Shown here: positions 35,129 to 41,626 of the stretch, one piece after another
Numbering within the stretch: the first letter of the stretch is position 1
Layout: every line of letters starts with the position of its first letter
Assembly (NCBI GenBank): GCA_017403265.1
Contig: JAFQOJ010000009.1
Location: 1-41,626 of the forward strand
Direction: 5' to 3'
From: Clostridia bacterium
GTDB taxonomy: Bacteria > Bacillota > Clostridia > Oscillospirales > Acutalibacteraceae
DNA: 41,626 nt
Notes under the pieces: model-generated
Told to the model about the DNA's origin: nothing
Databases searched by the model: none
What the model saw: the letters and a program-made list of their open reading frames with translations, nothing else
Program-made: the position numbers and the translations under genes

Positions 35129-35965
35129 ATGGAAGCATCAAGAAAACTTGAACTTCAAAAAATCGCCTGTAAGGTTAGAATGGGTATTATTGAGGGGGTA
35201 CATGCTGCTAAAGCAGGACATCCGGGAGGTTCGCTTTCTTGTACAGATATTTTAACTTATTTGTATTTTGAAAAAATGAATATTGACCCGCAAAATCCAA
35301 AAAAATCTGACCGTGACCGTTTTGTACTTTCTAAAGGACATGCAGCGCCTGCTTTATATTCTGTTTTAGCTCATCGCGGCTTTTTTGATGTAGAACTTCT
35401 TAAGACTCTACGTCAAATCGGTAGTATTTTACAGGGTCACCCCGATATGAAATATATTCCAGGTGTTGATATGACAACCGGTTCATTAGGACAGGGTATT
35501 TCTGCTGCTTGCGGTATGGCTTTATCGGCTAAGCATTTTGGTGACAAATATAAGGTATACGCTGTTTTAGGTGACGGCGAATTAGAAGAAGGTCAAGTTT
35601 GGGAAGCCGCTATGTTTGCAGGCAACAAAAATCTTTCTAATTTAACCGCATTTGTAGATTATAACAATCTGCAGATTGACGGCTCTCTTAGTGATGTTAA
35701 CTCACCTTATCCAATCGATAAAAAGTTTCAGGCATTTAATTGGCATGTTATTACTATTGACGGCCATGATTTTGACCAAATTGAAAACGCAATATTAGAA
35801 GCTGAAAAAATAGATAAACCTGTTTGTATTATTGCAAATACCACAAAGGGTAAAGATGTTTCTTATATGGAAAATCAGTGCTCTTGGCACGGTGCCGCAC
35901 CTAATGACGAGCTTTATGAGGTTGCAATGGCTGACCTTAAAAAAGTTTATGAAGAATTACAGTAA
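35129..35965 (+). CDS. Transketolase, N-terminal (thiamine-diphosphate binding) subunit
   Basis: I start it at the ATG at 35129 (MEASRKLELQKIACKVR); the ATG nine bases upstream overlaps the ribosome-site region. This gives 278 residues, the usual size of a split transketolase N-half. Motifs are AAKAGHPGGSLSCTDILTYLYF, RFVLSKGHAAPALYSVLA, TTGSLGQGISAACGMAL, the thiamine-diphosphate motif GDGELEEGQVWEAAMFA with FVDYNNLQIDG, and SWHGAAPND near the end. With the next gene it should form a heteromeric transketolase for pentose phosphate interconversion. It ends 12 bases before that partner. Confidence 0.95.
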   Translation: MEASRKLELQKIACKVRMGIIEGVHAAKAGHPGGSLSCTDILTYLYFEKMNIDPQNPKKSDRDRFVLSKGHAAPALYSVLAHRGFFDVELLKTLRQIGSILQGHPDMKYIPGVDMTTGSLGQGISAACGMALSAKHFGDKYKVYAVLGDGELEEGQVWEAAMFAGNKNLSNLTAFVDYNNLQIDGSLSDVNSPYPIDKKFQAFNWHVITIDGHDFDQIENAILEAEKIDKPVCIIANTTKGKDVSYMENQCSWHGAAPNDELYEVAMADLKKVYEELQ

Positions 35966-35977
35966 GGAGAGAAAGTA

Positions 35978-36922
35978 ATGTCTGATATTAAAACTGTTGC
36001 TACAAGAGCCGCTTACGGTGAAACACTTGTAGAATTAGGTAAAAAGCGTGATGATTTTATCGTTTTAGATGCTGATCTTGCAGCTGCTACACAAACAGGT
36101 AAATTTAAAAAAGAATTCCCCGAAAGATTTTATGACTGCGGTATTGCAGAACAAAATATGGTTAGTATTGCCGCAGGTATTGCTTCAACGGGCAAAAAAG
36201 TATTTTGCAGTACCTTTGCTATGTTCGCTGCAGGCCGTGCTTTTGAGCAGGTTAGAAACTCAATAGGTTACCCTCATTTGAATGTTATTATCGGTGCTAC
36301 ACACGCAGGTATTTCGGTTGGTGAAGACGGTGCTACTCACCAATGTAATGAAGATATTGCTCTAATGCGTACAATACCGGGTATGACTATTATTAACCCC
36401 GCTGATGCGGTAGAAACCAAATTAGCTATGGAAGCCGCTCTACAACACGACGGACCTGTATATTTGCGTTTTGGCAGACTTCCTGTACCGATTGTGTTTG
36501 ATGACGATTATAAATTCGAGATAGGTAAGGGCGTAGAACTCAGAGCAGGTAATGATGTTACAATAGTTGCTTCTGGTCTTATGGTAGGCGAAGCATTAAA
36601 GGCTCACGATTTGTTAAAGGAAAAGGGTGTAAACGCCAGAGTTATAAATATTGCCACCATTAAACCCTTGGATAAAGATATTATTCTTAAAGCCGCAATG
36701 GAAACAGGCGCTATTGTCACGGCAGAAGAGCATACTGTAATAGGCGGTCTTGGCAGTGCAGTTGCCGAATTCTTGACTGAGGAATATCCAGTACCTGTTT
36801 TGAAGCTTGGTGTTAATGATGTTTTCGGTCATTCGGGTCCTGCAGTAAAGCTTCTTGATGAATTTGGACTTAGAGCTGAAAATATTGTAGAAAAAGCTTT
36901 AAAAGCAATTGATATTAAATAA
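35978..36922 (+). CDS. Transketolase, C-terminal subunit
   Basis: The 314-residue protein holds the pyrimidine-binding and C-terminal domains. The Glu that activates thiamine diphosphate is in FYDCGIAEQNMVSIAAGIA. FCSTFAMFAAGRAFEQVRNSIGYP, THAGISVGEDGATHQ and the GPVYLRFGR segment are typical. The C-domain contains IVTAEEHTVIGGLGSAVAEFL and VFGHSG. Its fold is shared with 1-deoxyxylulose-5-phosphate synthase and pyruvate dehydrogenase beta subunits, but the pairing with the N-half indicates transketolase. A strong terminator closes the 15-gene run directly behind it. Confidence 0.95.
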   Translation: MSDIKTVATRAAYGETLVELGKKRDDFIVLDADLAAATQTGKFKKEFPERFYDCGIAEQNMVSIAAGIASTGKKVFCSTFAMFAAGRAFEQVRNSIGYPHLNVIIGATHAGISVGEDGATHQCNEDIALMRTIPGMTIINPADAVETKLAMEAALQHDGPVYLRFGRLPVPIVFDDDYKFEIGKGVELRAGNDVTIVASGLMVGEALKAHDLLKEKGVNARVINIATIKPLDKDIILKAAMETGAIVTAEEHTVIGGLGSAVAEFLTEEYPVPVLKLGVNDVFGHSGPAVKLLDEFGLRAENIVEKALKAIDIK

Positions 36923-36929
36923 ATTTTTT

Positions 36930-36956
36930 GCCGAGTGTTATACACTCGGCTTTTTT
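36930..36956 (+). terminator. Intrinsic terminator closing the miaB-transketolase run
   Basis: GCCGAGTGT (36930-36938) pairs perfectly with ACACTCGGC (36942-36950) around a TAT loop, followed by six T. An upstream T run also gives some function in the reverse direction. Confidence 0.92.
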
Positions 36957-36959
36957 ATA

Positions 36960-36988
36960 TTGACAAATGAACATTTGTTCGTTATAAT
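36960..36988 (+). promoter_or_regulatory. Consensus sigma-A promoter of the SLOG gene
   Basis: Perfect TTGACA (36960-36965), a 17-base spacer and perfect TATAAT (36983-36988). Seven bases beyond the -10 is 36995, the A of the ATG, so the transcript should have little or no leader. Confidence 0.85.
36969..36980. promoter_or_regulatory. LexA (SOS)-type box between -35 and -10
   Basis: GAACATTTGTTC is an exact GAAC-N4-GTTC palindrome, the core of the Gram-positive LexA/DinR box, placed wholly within the promoter spacer where a bound repressor would block RNA polymerase. A second inverted repeat, ACAAATG-AA-CATTTGT (36963-36978), overlaps it, so another repressor cannot be excluded. Confidence 0.55.
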
Positions 36989-36994
36989 ATCTAT

Positions 36995-37549
36995 ATGGAA
37001 AATTTAAATTTAATTAAAAGCGCCTGTTTTACAGGCTATAGACCGGAAAAATTCCCGTTTTCTCTTGAAAAAAACAATAATGAATACAAAAAATTGATAT
37101 CTTCTTTAACCGAAACGCTAATAAACCTTATAGATAACGGATGTACGGTTTTTTATTGTGGTATGGCAGAAGGTTTCGATTTGATTTGTGCCGAAAGGAT
37201 TCTCAGTCTTAAGAAAAAATATAACAGCTTAAGGCTTGTTTGTGTTTCGCCTTTTTTACGGCATAAAGATGCTATAAAATATTCTTGGAAAAAACGCTAT
37301 AATGCTGTGCTTACAAAGTGTGATGAGGTTGTATATTCATCTATGCAGTATCATATTTCGGTTTTTCAAATTAGAAATGTTTATATGGTTGACCGTAGCG
37401 ACTGCGTTATTACTTGGTATGACGGAAAAAAGGGCGGTACACGAAATACGCTTAATTACGCGCAAAAAGTTACCAAGCAAATAATTAATTTAAATGCTGA
37501 TTATACAAAAGAATTTTTAAATTATCAAAATAAAATAGAACTTATATAA
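36995..37549 (+). CDS. SLOG-superfamily (DUF1273/YpsA-like) protein, possible SOS gene
   Basis: The 184-residue protein opens with ACFTGYRPEKFPF, then has DNGCTVFYCGMAEGFDLICAERIL, VCVSPFLRHKD and the later RNVYMVDRSDCVITWYDGKKGGTRNTLNYAQK. The early glycine-rich TGYRP and G-M-A-x-G-x-D patterns with a C-terminal G-GG-T motif are those of the Rossmann-like SLOG fold, a nucleotide- or ligand-binding superfamily that includes YpsA and DprA. No catalytic function can be assigned. ATG 36995 is the only usable start: an in-frame TGA lies upstream at 36968-36970, with no GTG or TTG between. No Shine-Dalgarno site precedes it. It has its own promoter and terminator and is controlled apart from both neighbours. 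Confidence 0.8.
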   Translation: MENLNLIKSACFTGYRPEKFPFSLEKNNNEYKKLISSLTETLINLIDNGCTVFYCGMAEGFDLICAERILSLKKKYNSLRLVCVSPFLRHKDAIKYSWKKRYNAVLTKCDEVVYSSMQYHISVFQIRNVYMVDRSDCVITWYDGKKGGTRNTLNYAQKVTKQIINLNADYTKEFLNYQNKIELI

Positions 37550-37584
37550 AAACCTGTAAAAATCATAATTTTTTACAGGTTTTT
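37550..37584 (+). terminator. Intrinsic terminator after the SLOG gene
   Basis: AAACCTGTAAAAA (37550-37562) pairs with TTTTTACAGGTTT (37570-37582) around a 7-base loop and ends in T residues. The stem starts at the base after the stop codon. Confidence 0.88.
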
Positions 37585-37586
37585 GC

Positions 37587-37614
37587 TTGACATTTAAAGG
37601 AATATATGTATAAT
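37587..37614 (+). promoter_or_regulatory. Promoter of the Re-citrate synthase operon
   Basis: TTGACA (37587-37592), a 16-base spacer and TATAAT (37609-37614). Transcription should start near 37621. The -10 and the start point are covered by the palindrome at 37601-37628. Confidence 0.8.
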
Positions 37615-37628
37615 TGTATACATATATT
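37601..37628. promoter_or_regulatory. Palindromic operator over the -10 of the Re-citrate synthase operon
   Basis: AATATATGTATA (37601-37612) and TATACATATATT (37617-37628) are perfect 12-base inverted repeats around ATTG. The arms cover the -10 and the predicted start of transcription. The TGTATA/TATACA core resembles operators of FadR-subfamily GntR regulators, and a GntR/FCD gene (39032) lies in the operon, so autoregulation is a reasonable inference. It is not a terminator: no T tract follows. Confidence 0.6.
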
Positions 37629-37642
37629 CAGGAGGTGCCTTT

Positions 37643-39019
37643 ATGTTTGAATTATCTGATAAAACTAATCTGCTCGAACAAAGAGCGTATAAATATTCTT
37701 TACAGGATGTAAATGAAGCAAATCTACAGCGTGACCTATATTCTTATGATGAGGTGCCGCGCATTGCGTTTAACCACCGTCGTGTGCCGATTGGTATGCC
37801 TGAAGAAATTTGGATTACCGATACATCGCTTCGTGACGGTCAGCAGTCGGTTGAGCCTTATTCGGTTAAGCAAATTGTTGAAATTTATAAGCTATTATCA
37901 AAATTAGGCGGTCCTTACGGGCTTATTCGCCAGACCGAATTTTTTGTGTACAGTCAAAAGGACAGAAAAGCAATTGAAGAATGTCAGGCTTTAGGTCTAC
38001 AATTTCCCGAAATTACTACTTGGATACGCGCTACTAAAGAAGATTTTAAGCTTGTTAAGGATTTAGGTATTCGCGAAACAGGAATTTTGGTTTCATGCAG
38101 TGACTACCATATTTTCAATAAGCTTAAAATGACGCGTAAACAGGCTATGGACACTTATTTAGCAACGGTTGCAGAAGCTTTTGAAGCGGGTGTTATGCCA
38201 AGATGCCACTTAGAAGATATTACAAGGGCTGATTTTTACGGTTTTGTGGTGCCGTTTGTTAACGAGCTTATGAAAATGTCGCGTGATGCGGGAATACCTG
38301 TAAGAATCCGCGCTTGTGACACTATGGGCTACGGTGTCCCTTATCCCGAAGTTGTACTTCCACGAAGTGTACCGGGTATTATCTACGGTTTGCACCATTA
38401 CTCTGATGTTCCGAGTGAGATGCTTGAATGGCATGGCCATAACGACTTTTATAAAGGCGTTACTAACGCGGCTACCGCTTGGCTTTACGGTGCTTCAGGT
38501 GTTAACTGTTCGCTTTTAGGTTTAGGTGAACGTACGGGTAATGTTCCGCTTGAAGCGATGGTTATGGAATATGCCGCTTTGCGTGGCTCGTTTGACGGTA
38601 TGGACCCAACTGTTATTACCGAAATTGCTGAGTTCTTCAAAAATGAAATTGGCTACAACATACCGCCAATGACCCCTTTTGTAGGCAAAAATTTTAATGT
38701 TACAAGAGCGGGTATTCATGCAGATGGGCTTTTAAAGGATGAAGAAATTTACAACATTTTTAACACCAAAAAAATATTAAACCGTCCCGCCTCGGTGCTA
38801 GTTGGAAAGGCGAGCGGACTTGCAGGTATTGCTTATTGGATTAACAATAACTATAACCTACCCGATGATAAGAAAATTGATAAAAAGGACCCGCTTGTTG
38901 TAAGCTTAAAGGAATGGATTGACCGCGAGTATGAAGACGGTAGACAAACCACTCTCTCCGACGGTGAGCTTGAAGCAAAAATCAACGAGCTATCCTACGG
39001 TAAATTTCCCAGAATATAA
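37643..39019 (+). CDS. Re-citrate synthase-like enzyme (HMGL / isopropylmalate synthase family)
   Basis: The 458-residue protein belongs to the DRE-TIM metallolyase group: WITDTSLRDGQQSVEPYS carries the metal-binding Asp, PRCHLEDITRADFYGF and IRACDTMGYGVPYPEV follow, and LEWHGHNDFYKGVTNA supplies the His ligands. The wide spacing, the extra N-terminal region of about 55 residues, and the FPEITTWIRATKEDFKLVKDLGIRETGILVSCSDYHIF block match the clostridial Re-citrate synthase branch (Clostridium kluyveri type) better than homocitrate or 2-isopropylmalate synthases. It would condense acetyl-CoA with oxaloacetate. The aconitase in the same operon supports this. AGGAGGTG (37630-37637) is a near-perfect ribosome site. 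Databases may label it 2-isopropylmalate or homocitrate synthase. Confidence 0.82.
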   Translation: MFELSDKTNLLEQRAYKYSLQDVNEANLQRDLYSYDEVPRIAFNHRRVPIGMPEEIWITDTSLRDGQQSVEPYSVKQIVEIYKLLSKLGGPYGLIRQTEFFVYSQKDRKAIEECQALGLQFPEITTWIRATKEDFKLVKDLGIRETGILVSCSDYHIFNKLKMTRKQAMDTYLATVAEAFEAGVMPRCHLEDITRADFYGFVVPFVNELMKMSRDAGIPVRIRACDTMGYGVPYPEVVLPRSVPGIIYGLHHYSDVPSEMLEWHGHNDFYKGVTNAATAWLYGASGVNCSLLGLGERTGNVPLEAMVMEYAALRGSFDGMDPTVITEIAEFFKNEIGYNIPPMTPFVGKNFNVTRAGIHADGLLKDEEIYNIFNTKKILNRPASVLVGKASGLAGIAYWINNNYNLPDDKKIDKKDPLVVSLKEWIDREYEDGRQTTLSDGELEAKINELSYGKFPRI

Positions 39020-39031
39020 GGAGGAAAATAT

Positions 39032-39673
39032 ATGTTTGACCATAGAACCGTCTCTCTTGCAGATCAGGTTTATCAGGTTTTAGAAAAAGATATTTTAAGC
39101 GGTAAGTATTCCCGTGGTGACCTTTTAACCGAAAATAAGCTATGCGAAATTCTTGGTGTAAGCCGTACCCCAATAAGAGAAGCGCTTCGCCGTCTTGCAC
39201 AGGAAAATCTTATTAAAGAAAGTGGTAAAGGCTCGGTTGTTGTAGGAATTACCGAAAAGGATTTGGATGATATTTTTACTATTCGCCGTCAAATAGAAGG
39301 TTTAGCGGCAGGTCTTGCGGCTGAAAAATGCTCTGACCAAGAAATTGAACAGCTAAAATCCGCCTTAGAGCTTCAGGAATTTTATCTTTTAAAGCACAAC
39401 GCCGAAGAAATTAAAACAATGGACAACCGCTTCCACGAAATACTTTACGCAATTTCGGGCAGTGTCACATTCTACAGTATTCTATTCTCACTACATAAAA
39501 AGGTACAAAAATACCGTAAGGCGTCTATTCAGTCAAAATCTCGCGCCAGGGAATCGGTTGAAGAGCATAGGCAGATATTTGATGCAATTGCGGCTAGGGA
39601 TAAAGAAAAAGCAGTTTTATATGCATCACAACATGTTGAAAATGCTTATAACCATATAATCGGAAAGGACTAA
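39032..39673 (+). CDS. GntR-family (FadR subfamily, FCD domain) transcriptional regulator
   Basis: The 213-residue regulator has an N-terminal winged helix-turn-helix (QVYQVLEKDILSGKYSRGDLLTENKLCEILGVSRTPIREALRRL) and an all-helical FCD effector domain. The domain shows the usual metal-binding pattern: Asp and His in DNRFHEILY, His in EHRQIFDAI and His in SQHVENAY. FCD domains often bind organic acids, so citrate or a related acid is a plausible effector (inference). It sits between the citrate synthase and aconitase genes, with AAGGAGGAAAA before its ATG and 6 bases before the next gene, and probably controls its own operon through the palindrome at 37601-37628. Confidence 0.93.
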   Translation: MFDHRTVSLADQVYQVLEKDILSGKYSRGDLLTENKLCEILGVSRTPIREALRRLAQENLIKESGKGSVVVGITEKDLDDIFTIRRQIEGLAAGLAAEKCSDQEIEQLKSALELQEFYLLKHNAEEIKTMDNRFHEILYAISGSVTFYSILFSLHKKVQKYRKASIQSKSRARESVEEHRQIFDAIAARDKEKAVLYASQHVENAYNHIIGKD

Positions 39674-39679
39674 TATAAA

Positions 39680-41605
39680 ATGGGTTTAACTATTGCACAA
39701 AAAATTATTAAAGCACATGCACTAAGCGGAGACATGACGGTTGACAGCGAAGTTGCGCTTAAAATCGACCAAACCTTAACACAGGATGCTACAGGCACAA
39801 TGGCTTATTTAGAATTTGAAACAATGGGGCTTAAAAGAGTTAAGACCGAGCGTAGCGTTGCTTATATAGACCATAACACCTTACAGTCAGGTTTTGAGAA
39901 TGCTGATGATCATAGATATATTCAATCAGTTTGTAAAAAGCACGGTATATATTTCTCGCGCCCAGGTAACGGTATTTGCCACCAAGTTCATCTTGAACGC
40001 TTTGGAAAACCCGGTAAAACCTTAATTGGCTCTGATAGTCATACTCCTACAGGTGGCGGTATCGGTATGCTTGCTATGGGCGCAGGAGGACTTGATGTTG
40101 CAGTTGCAATGGGCGGCGGCGCCTATTACATCAAAATGCCAAAAATGTATAAGGTTAATTTAATTGGTAAATTAAATCCTTTTGTAACTGCTAAGGACAT
40201 AAGTCTTGAAATTTTGCGTATTCTTTCGGTAAAAGGCGGTGTTGGCGCTATTATTGAATGGGGTGGCGAAGGTATAAGGTATCTTTCAGTTCCCGAACGC
40301 GCTACTATTACAAATATGGGTACAGAATTAGGTGCTACAACATCAATTTTTCCATCTGATGAGATTACACGCGAATTTTTAAAGGCGCAGGGTAGAGAGG
40401 AAGATTATATTCCGCTTGCAAGTGATGAAGATGCACAGTATGACAAAATCATCAATATAAACCTTAATGAACTAAAGCCTTTAATTGCTTGTCCGCATAG
40501 CCCTGATAATATTGTTACGGTTGAATCCTTAAAAGGCACTAAGGTTGATCAGGTATGTATCGGCTCTTGTACAAACTCTTCACTTTTGGATATGTTAAAG
40601 GTAGCCGCATTATTAAAGGGTAAAACAATTAATCCCTCTGTCAGTCTTTCAATTTCACCAGGCTCTAAGCAAGTGCTTTCAATGCTTTCGGAATGTGGCG
40701 CATTAACTGATATTCTAGCATCGGGTGCGCGCTTACTTGAATGTGCTTGCGGTCCTTGTATTGGTATGGGATTTTCTCCAAACTCTGCGGGCGTATCTTT
40801 GCGTACATTCAACCGTAACTTTATAGGCAGAAGCGGTACTGCAGATGCTAGTGTTTACCTTGTTTCTCCCGAAACTGCTGTTGCGGCAGCTTTAACAGGT
40901 GAAATCACCGACCCACGCTTATTGGGCGAAATGCCGCAAGTTACTATGCCGACTTCTTTTAAAATTGATGATAGTGCAGTTATAGAACCTGCAAGTGAAA
41001 ACGAGGCAGAAAGTTTAGAAATCCTACGCGGTCCTAATATTAAGCCATTCCCCGAATCTTTGCCGCAAGAAGATACATTAACTGCCGAATTAGTGCTTAA
41101 GGTTGGCGACAATATTACTACCGACCACATTATGCCCGCAGGCGCTAAAATACTTCCGTACCGCTCTAACATTCCACATTTATCACAGTTCTGCTTTGGG
41201 GTTTGTGATACCACATTCCCAGAAAGAGCAAAAGCACTCGGAAAATCAATTATTGTTGGCGGAAGTAACTACGGTCAAGGCTCCTCTCGTGAACATGCCG
41301 CGCTTGTTCCTATGTATTTGGGTGTTCGCGCTGTTATTACAAAAAGCTTTGCGCGCATCCATGTTGCTAACCTTATTAATGCGGGCATTATGCCACTTAC
41401 TTTCAAGAACCCCCAAGATTATGACAAGCTTAATCAAGGTGACAAATTAACCCTTACAGGTGTATTTGAAGGTATGGAAAAGGGCGAAATTACACTTAAA
41501 AATGAGACTACTGGTGAATGCTACTTATTAGAATGTACCTTTACTGATAGGCAAAAATCTATTTTAAAAGCCGGCGGTTTGCTTGCTTTTACTAAGGAGA
41601 TATAG
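39680..41605 (+). CDS. Aconitate hydratase (short-form aconitase)
   Basis: The 641-residue protein interconverts citrate and isocitrate through a [4Fe-4S] cluster. The cluster cysteines are in VCIGSCTNSS and in the ECACGPCIGMGFSP segment. Other motifs are DHNTLQSGFENADDHRYIQ, TLIGSDSHTPTGGGIGMLAMGAGGLDVA and the swivel-domain GSNYGQGSSREHAALVPMYLGVRAVI. It is shorter than the AcnA or AcnB enzymes of about 850-900 residues and belongs to the aconitase/homoaconitase type seen in many anaerobes. Homoaconitase is the main alternative, but no other lysine-pathway gene is visible. It is the third gene of the operon, 3 bases before the next start. Confidence 0.92.
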   Translation: MGLTIAQKIIKAHALSGDMTVDSEVALKIDQTLTQDATGTMAYLEFETMGLKRVKTERSVAYIDHNTLQSGFENADDHRYIQSVCKKHGIYFSRPGNGICHQVHLERFGKPGKTLIGSDSHTPTGGGIGMLAMGAGGLDVAVAMGGGAYYIKMPKMYKVNLIGKLNPFVTAKDISLEILRILSVKGGVGAIIEWGGEGIRYLSVPERATITNMGTELGATTSIFPSDEITREFLKAQGREEDYIPLASDEDAQYDKIININLNELKPLIACPHSPDNIVTVESLKGTKVDQVCIGSCTNSSLLDMLKVAALLKGKTINPSVSLSISPGSKQVLSMLSECGALTDILASGARLLECACGPCIGMGFSPNSAGVSLRTFNRNFIGRSGTADASVYLVSPETAVAAALTGEITDPRLLGEMPQVTMPTSFKIDDSAVIEPASENEAESLEILRGPNIKPFPESLPQEDTLTAELVLKVGDNITTDHIMPAGAKILPYRSNIPHLSQFCFGVCDTTFPERAKALGKSIIVGGSNYGQGSSREHAALVPMYLGVRAVITKSFARIHVANLINAGIMPLTFKNPQDYDKLNQGDKLTLTGVFEGMEKGEITLKNETTGECYLLECTFTDRQKSILKAGGLLAFTKEI

Positions 41606-41608
41606 ATA

Positions 41609-41626
41609 ATGGAAAATTATATAAAT
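41609..41626 (+). CDS. Start of the next operon gene, cut by the window edge (expected isocitrate dehydrogenase)
   Basis: ATG at 41609 opens a frame reading MENYIN to the last base. AAGGAG at 41594-41599, inside the aconitase 3' end, is a good ribosome site 9 bases upstream. Six codons do not identify the product. By analogy with clostridial Re-citrate synthase/aconitase operons I expect an isocitrate dehydrogenase, but this is a guess from context. Confidence 0.6.

Noticed and set aside
1..41626. Prophage, CRISPR array, toxin-antitoxin or defence island
   Set aside because: Apart from the IS3 fragment at the left edge I saw no integrase, spaced repeats, phage structural genes or restriction genes. 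Gene order is that of a conserved chromosome backbone.

Overview
The window reads as a chromosome segment from a low-GC, Gram-positive anaerobe of the Clostridia. The gut Oscillospirales/Ruminococcaceae type is most likely, but that is inference from gene content: a DUF5685-like gene next to a DnaJ gene, GTP-dependent PEP carboxykinase, a split transketolase, a Re-citrate synthase operon, and a sepF-ylmH-divIVA-lspA cluster. Genes are dense and almost all on the + strand. No intergenic gap exceeds 300 bases. I see no tRNA, rRNA, CRISPR array or prophage.

Left edge (1-1100): the 3' end of an IS3-family insertion sequence lies about 25 bases beyond the stop of a minus-strand pair, a BofC-like lipoprotein and an unknown protein with a C-terminal membrane segment. 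Overlapping divergent promoters separate this pair from galM.

1129-16981: galM stands alone. Next come a DUF5685-like gene, a DnaJ protein with a cysteine-rich tail, a membrane protein and birA. The next run is rnj-rplI-dnaB-tilS-hpt-ftsH (RNA decay, ribosome, replication, tRNA lysidine, purine salvage, membrane proteolysis). A small LCP-like membrane protein is followed by dnaD, a DnaI-like helicase loader and mnmG.

17072-21537: four single genes, htrA, rpsT, pckG and an SGNH hydrolase. The last three have their own promoters and terminators.

21653-36922: fifteen genes in one direction with no intrinsic terminator that I can see inside: miaB, a YlbF/YmcA-family gene, mutS, mutL, miaA, an HlyD-like adaptor, yggS, sepF, ylmH, divIVA, lspA, rluD, a HAD phosphatase and the two transketolase halves. 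They cover tRNA modification, mismatch repair, septum formation, lipoprotein maturation and the pentose phosphate pathway. Many overlap by 1-20 bases.

36995-41626: a SLOG/DUF1273-type gene has a promoter that holds a GAAC-N4-GTTC (LexA-type) palindrome between -35 and -10, and its ATG falls on the predicted transcription start. After it comes an operon for the oxidative branch of an incomplete TCA cycle: Re-citrate synthase, a GntR/FCD regulator, aconitase, and the first six codons of another gene (expected isocitrate dehydrogenase). Its promoter is covered by a 12+12 bp palindrome. With pckG this suggests a route from PEP or oxaloacetate to 2-oxoglutarate and glutamate.

Most of the window is conserved housekeeping. 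The least ordinary signals are the LexA-type, probably leaderless SLOG gene; the palindromic operator of the citrate operon; the cysteine-rich DUF5685/DnaJ pair; and several poorly characterised envelope proteins.
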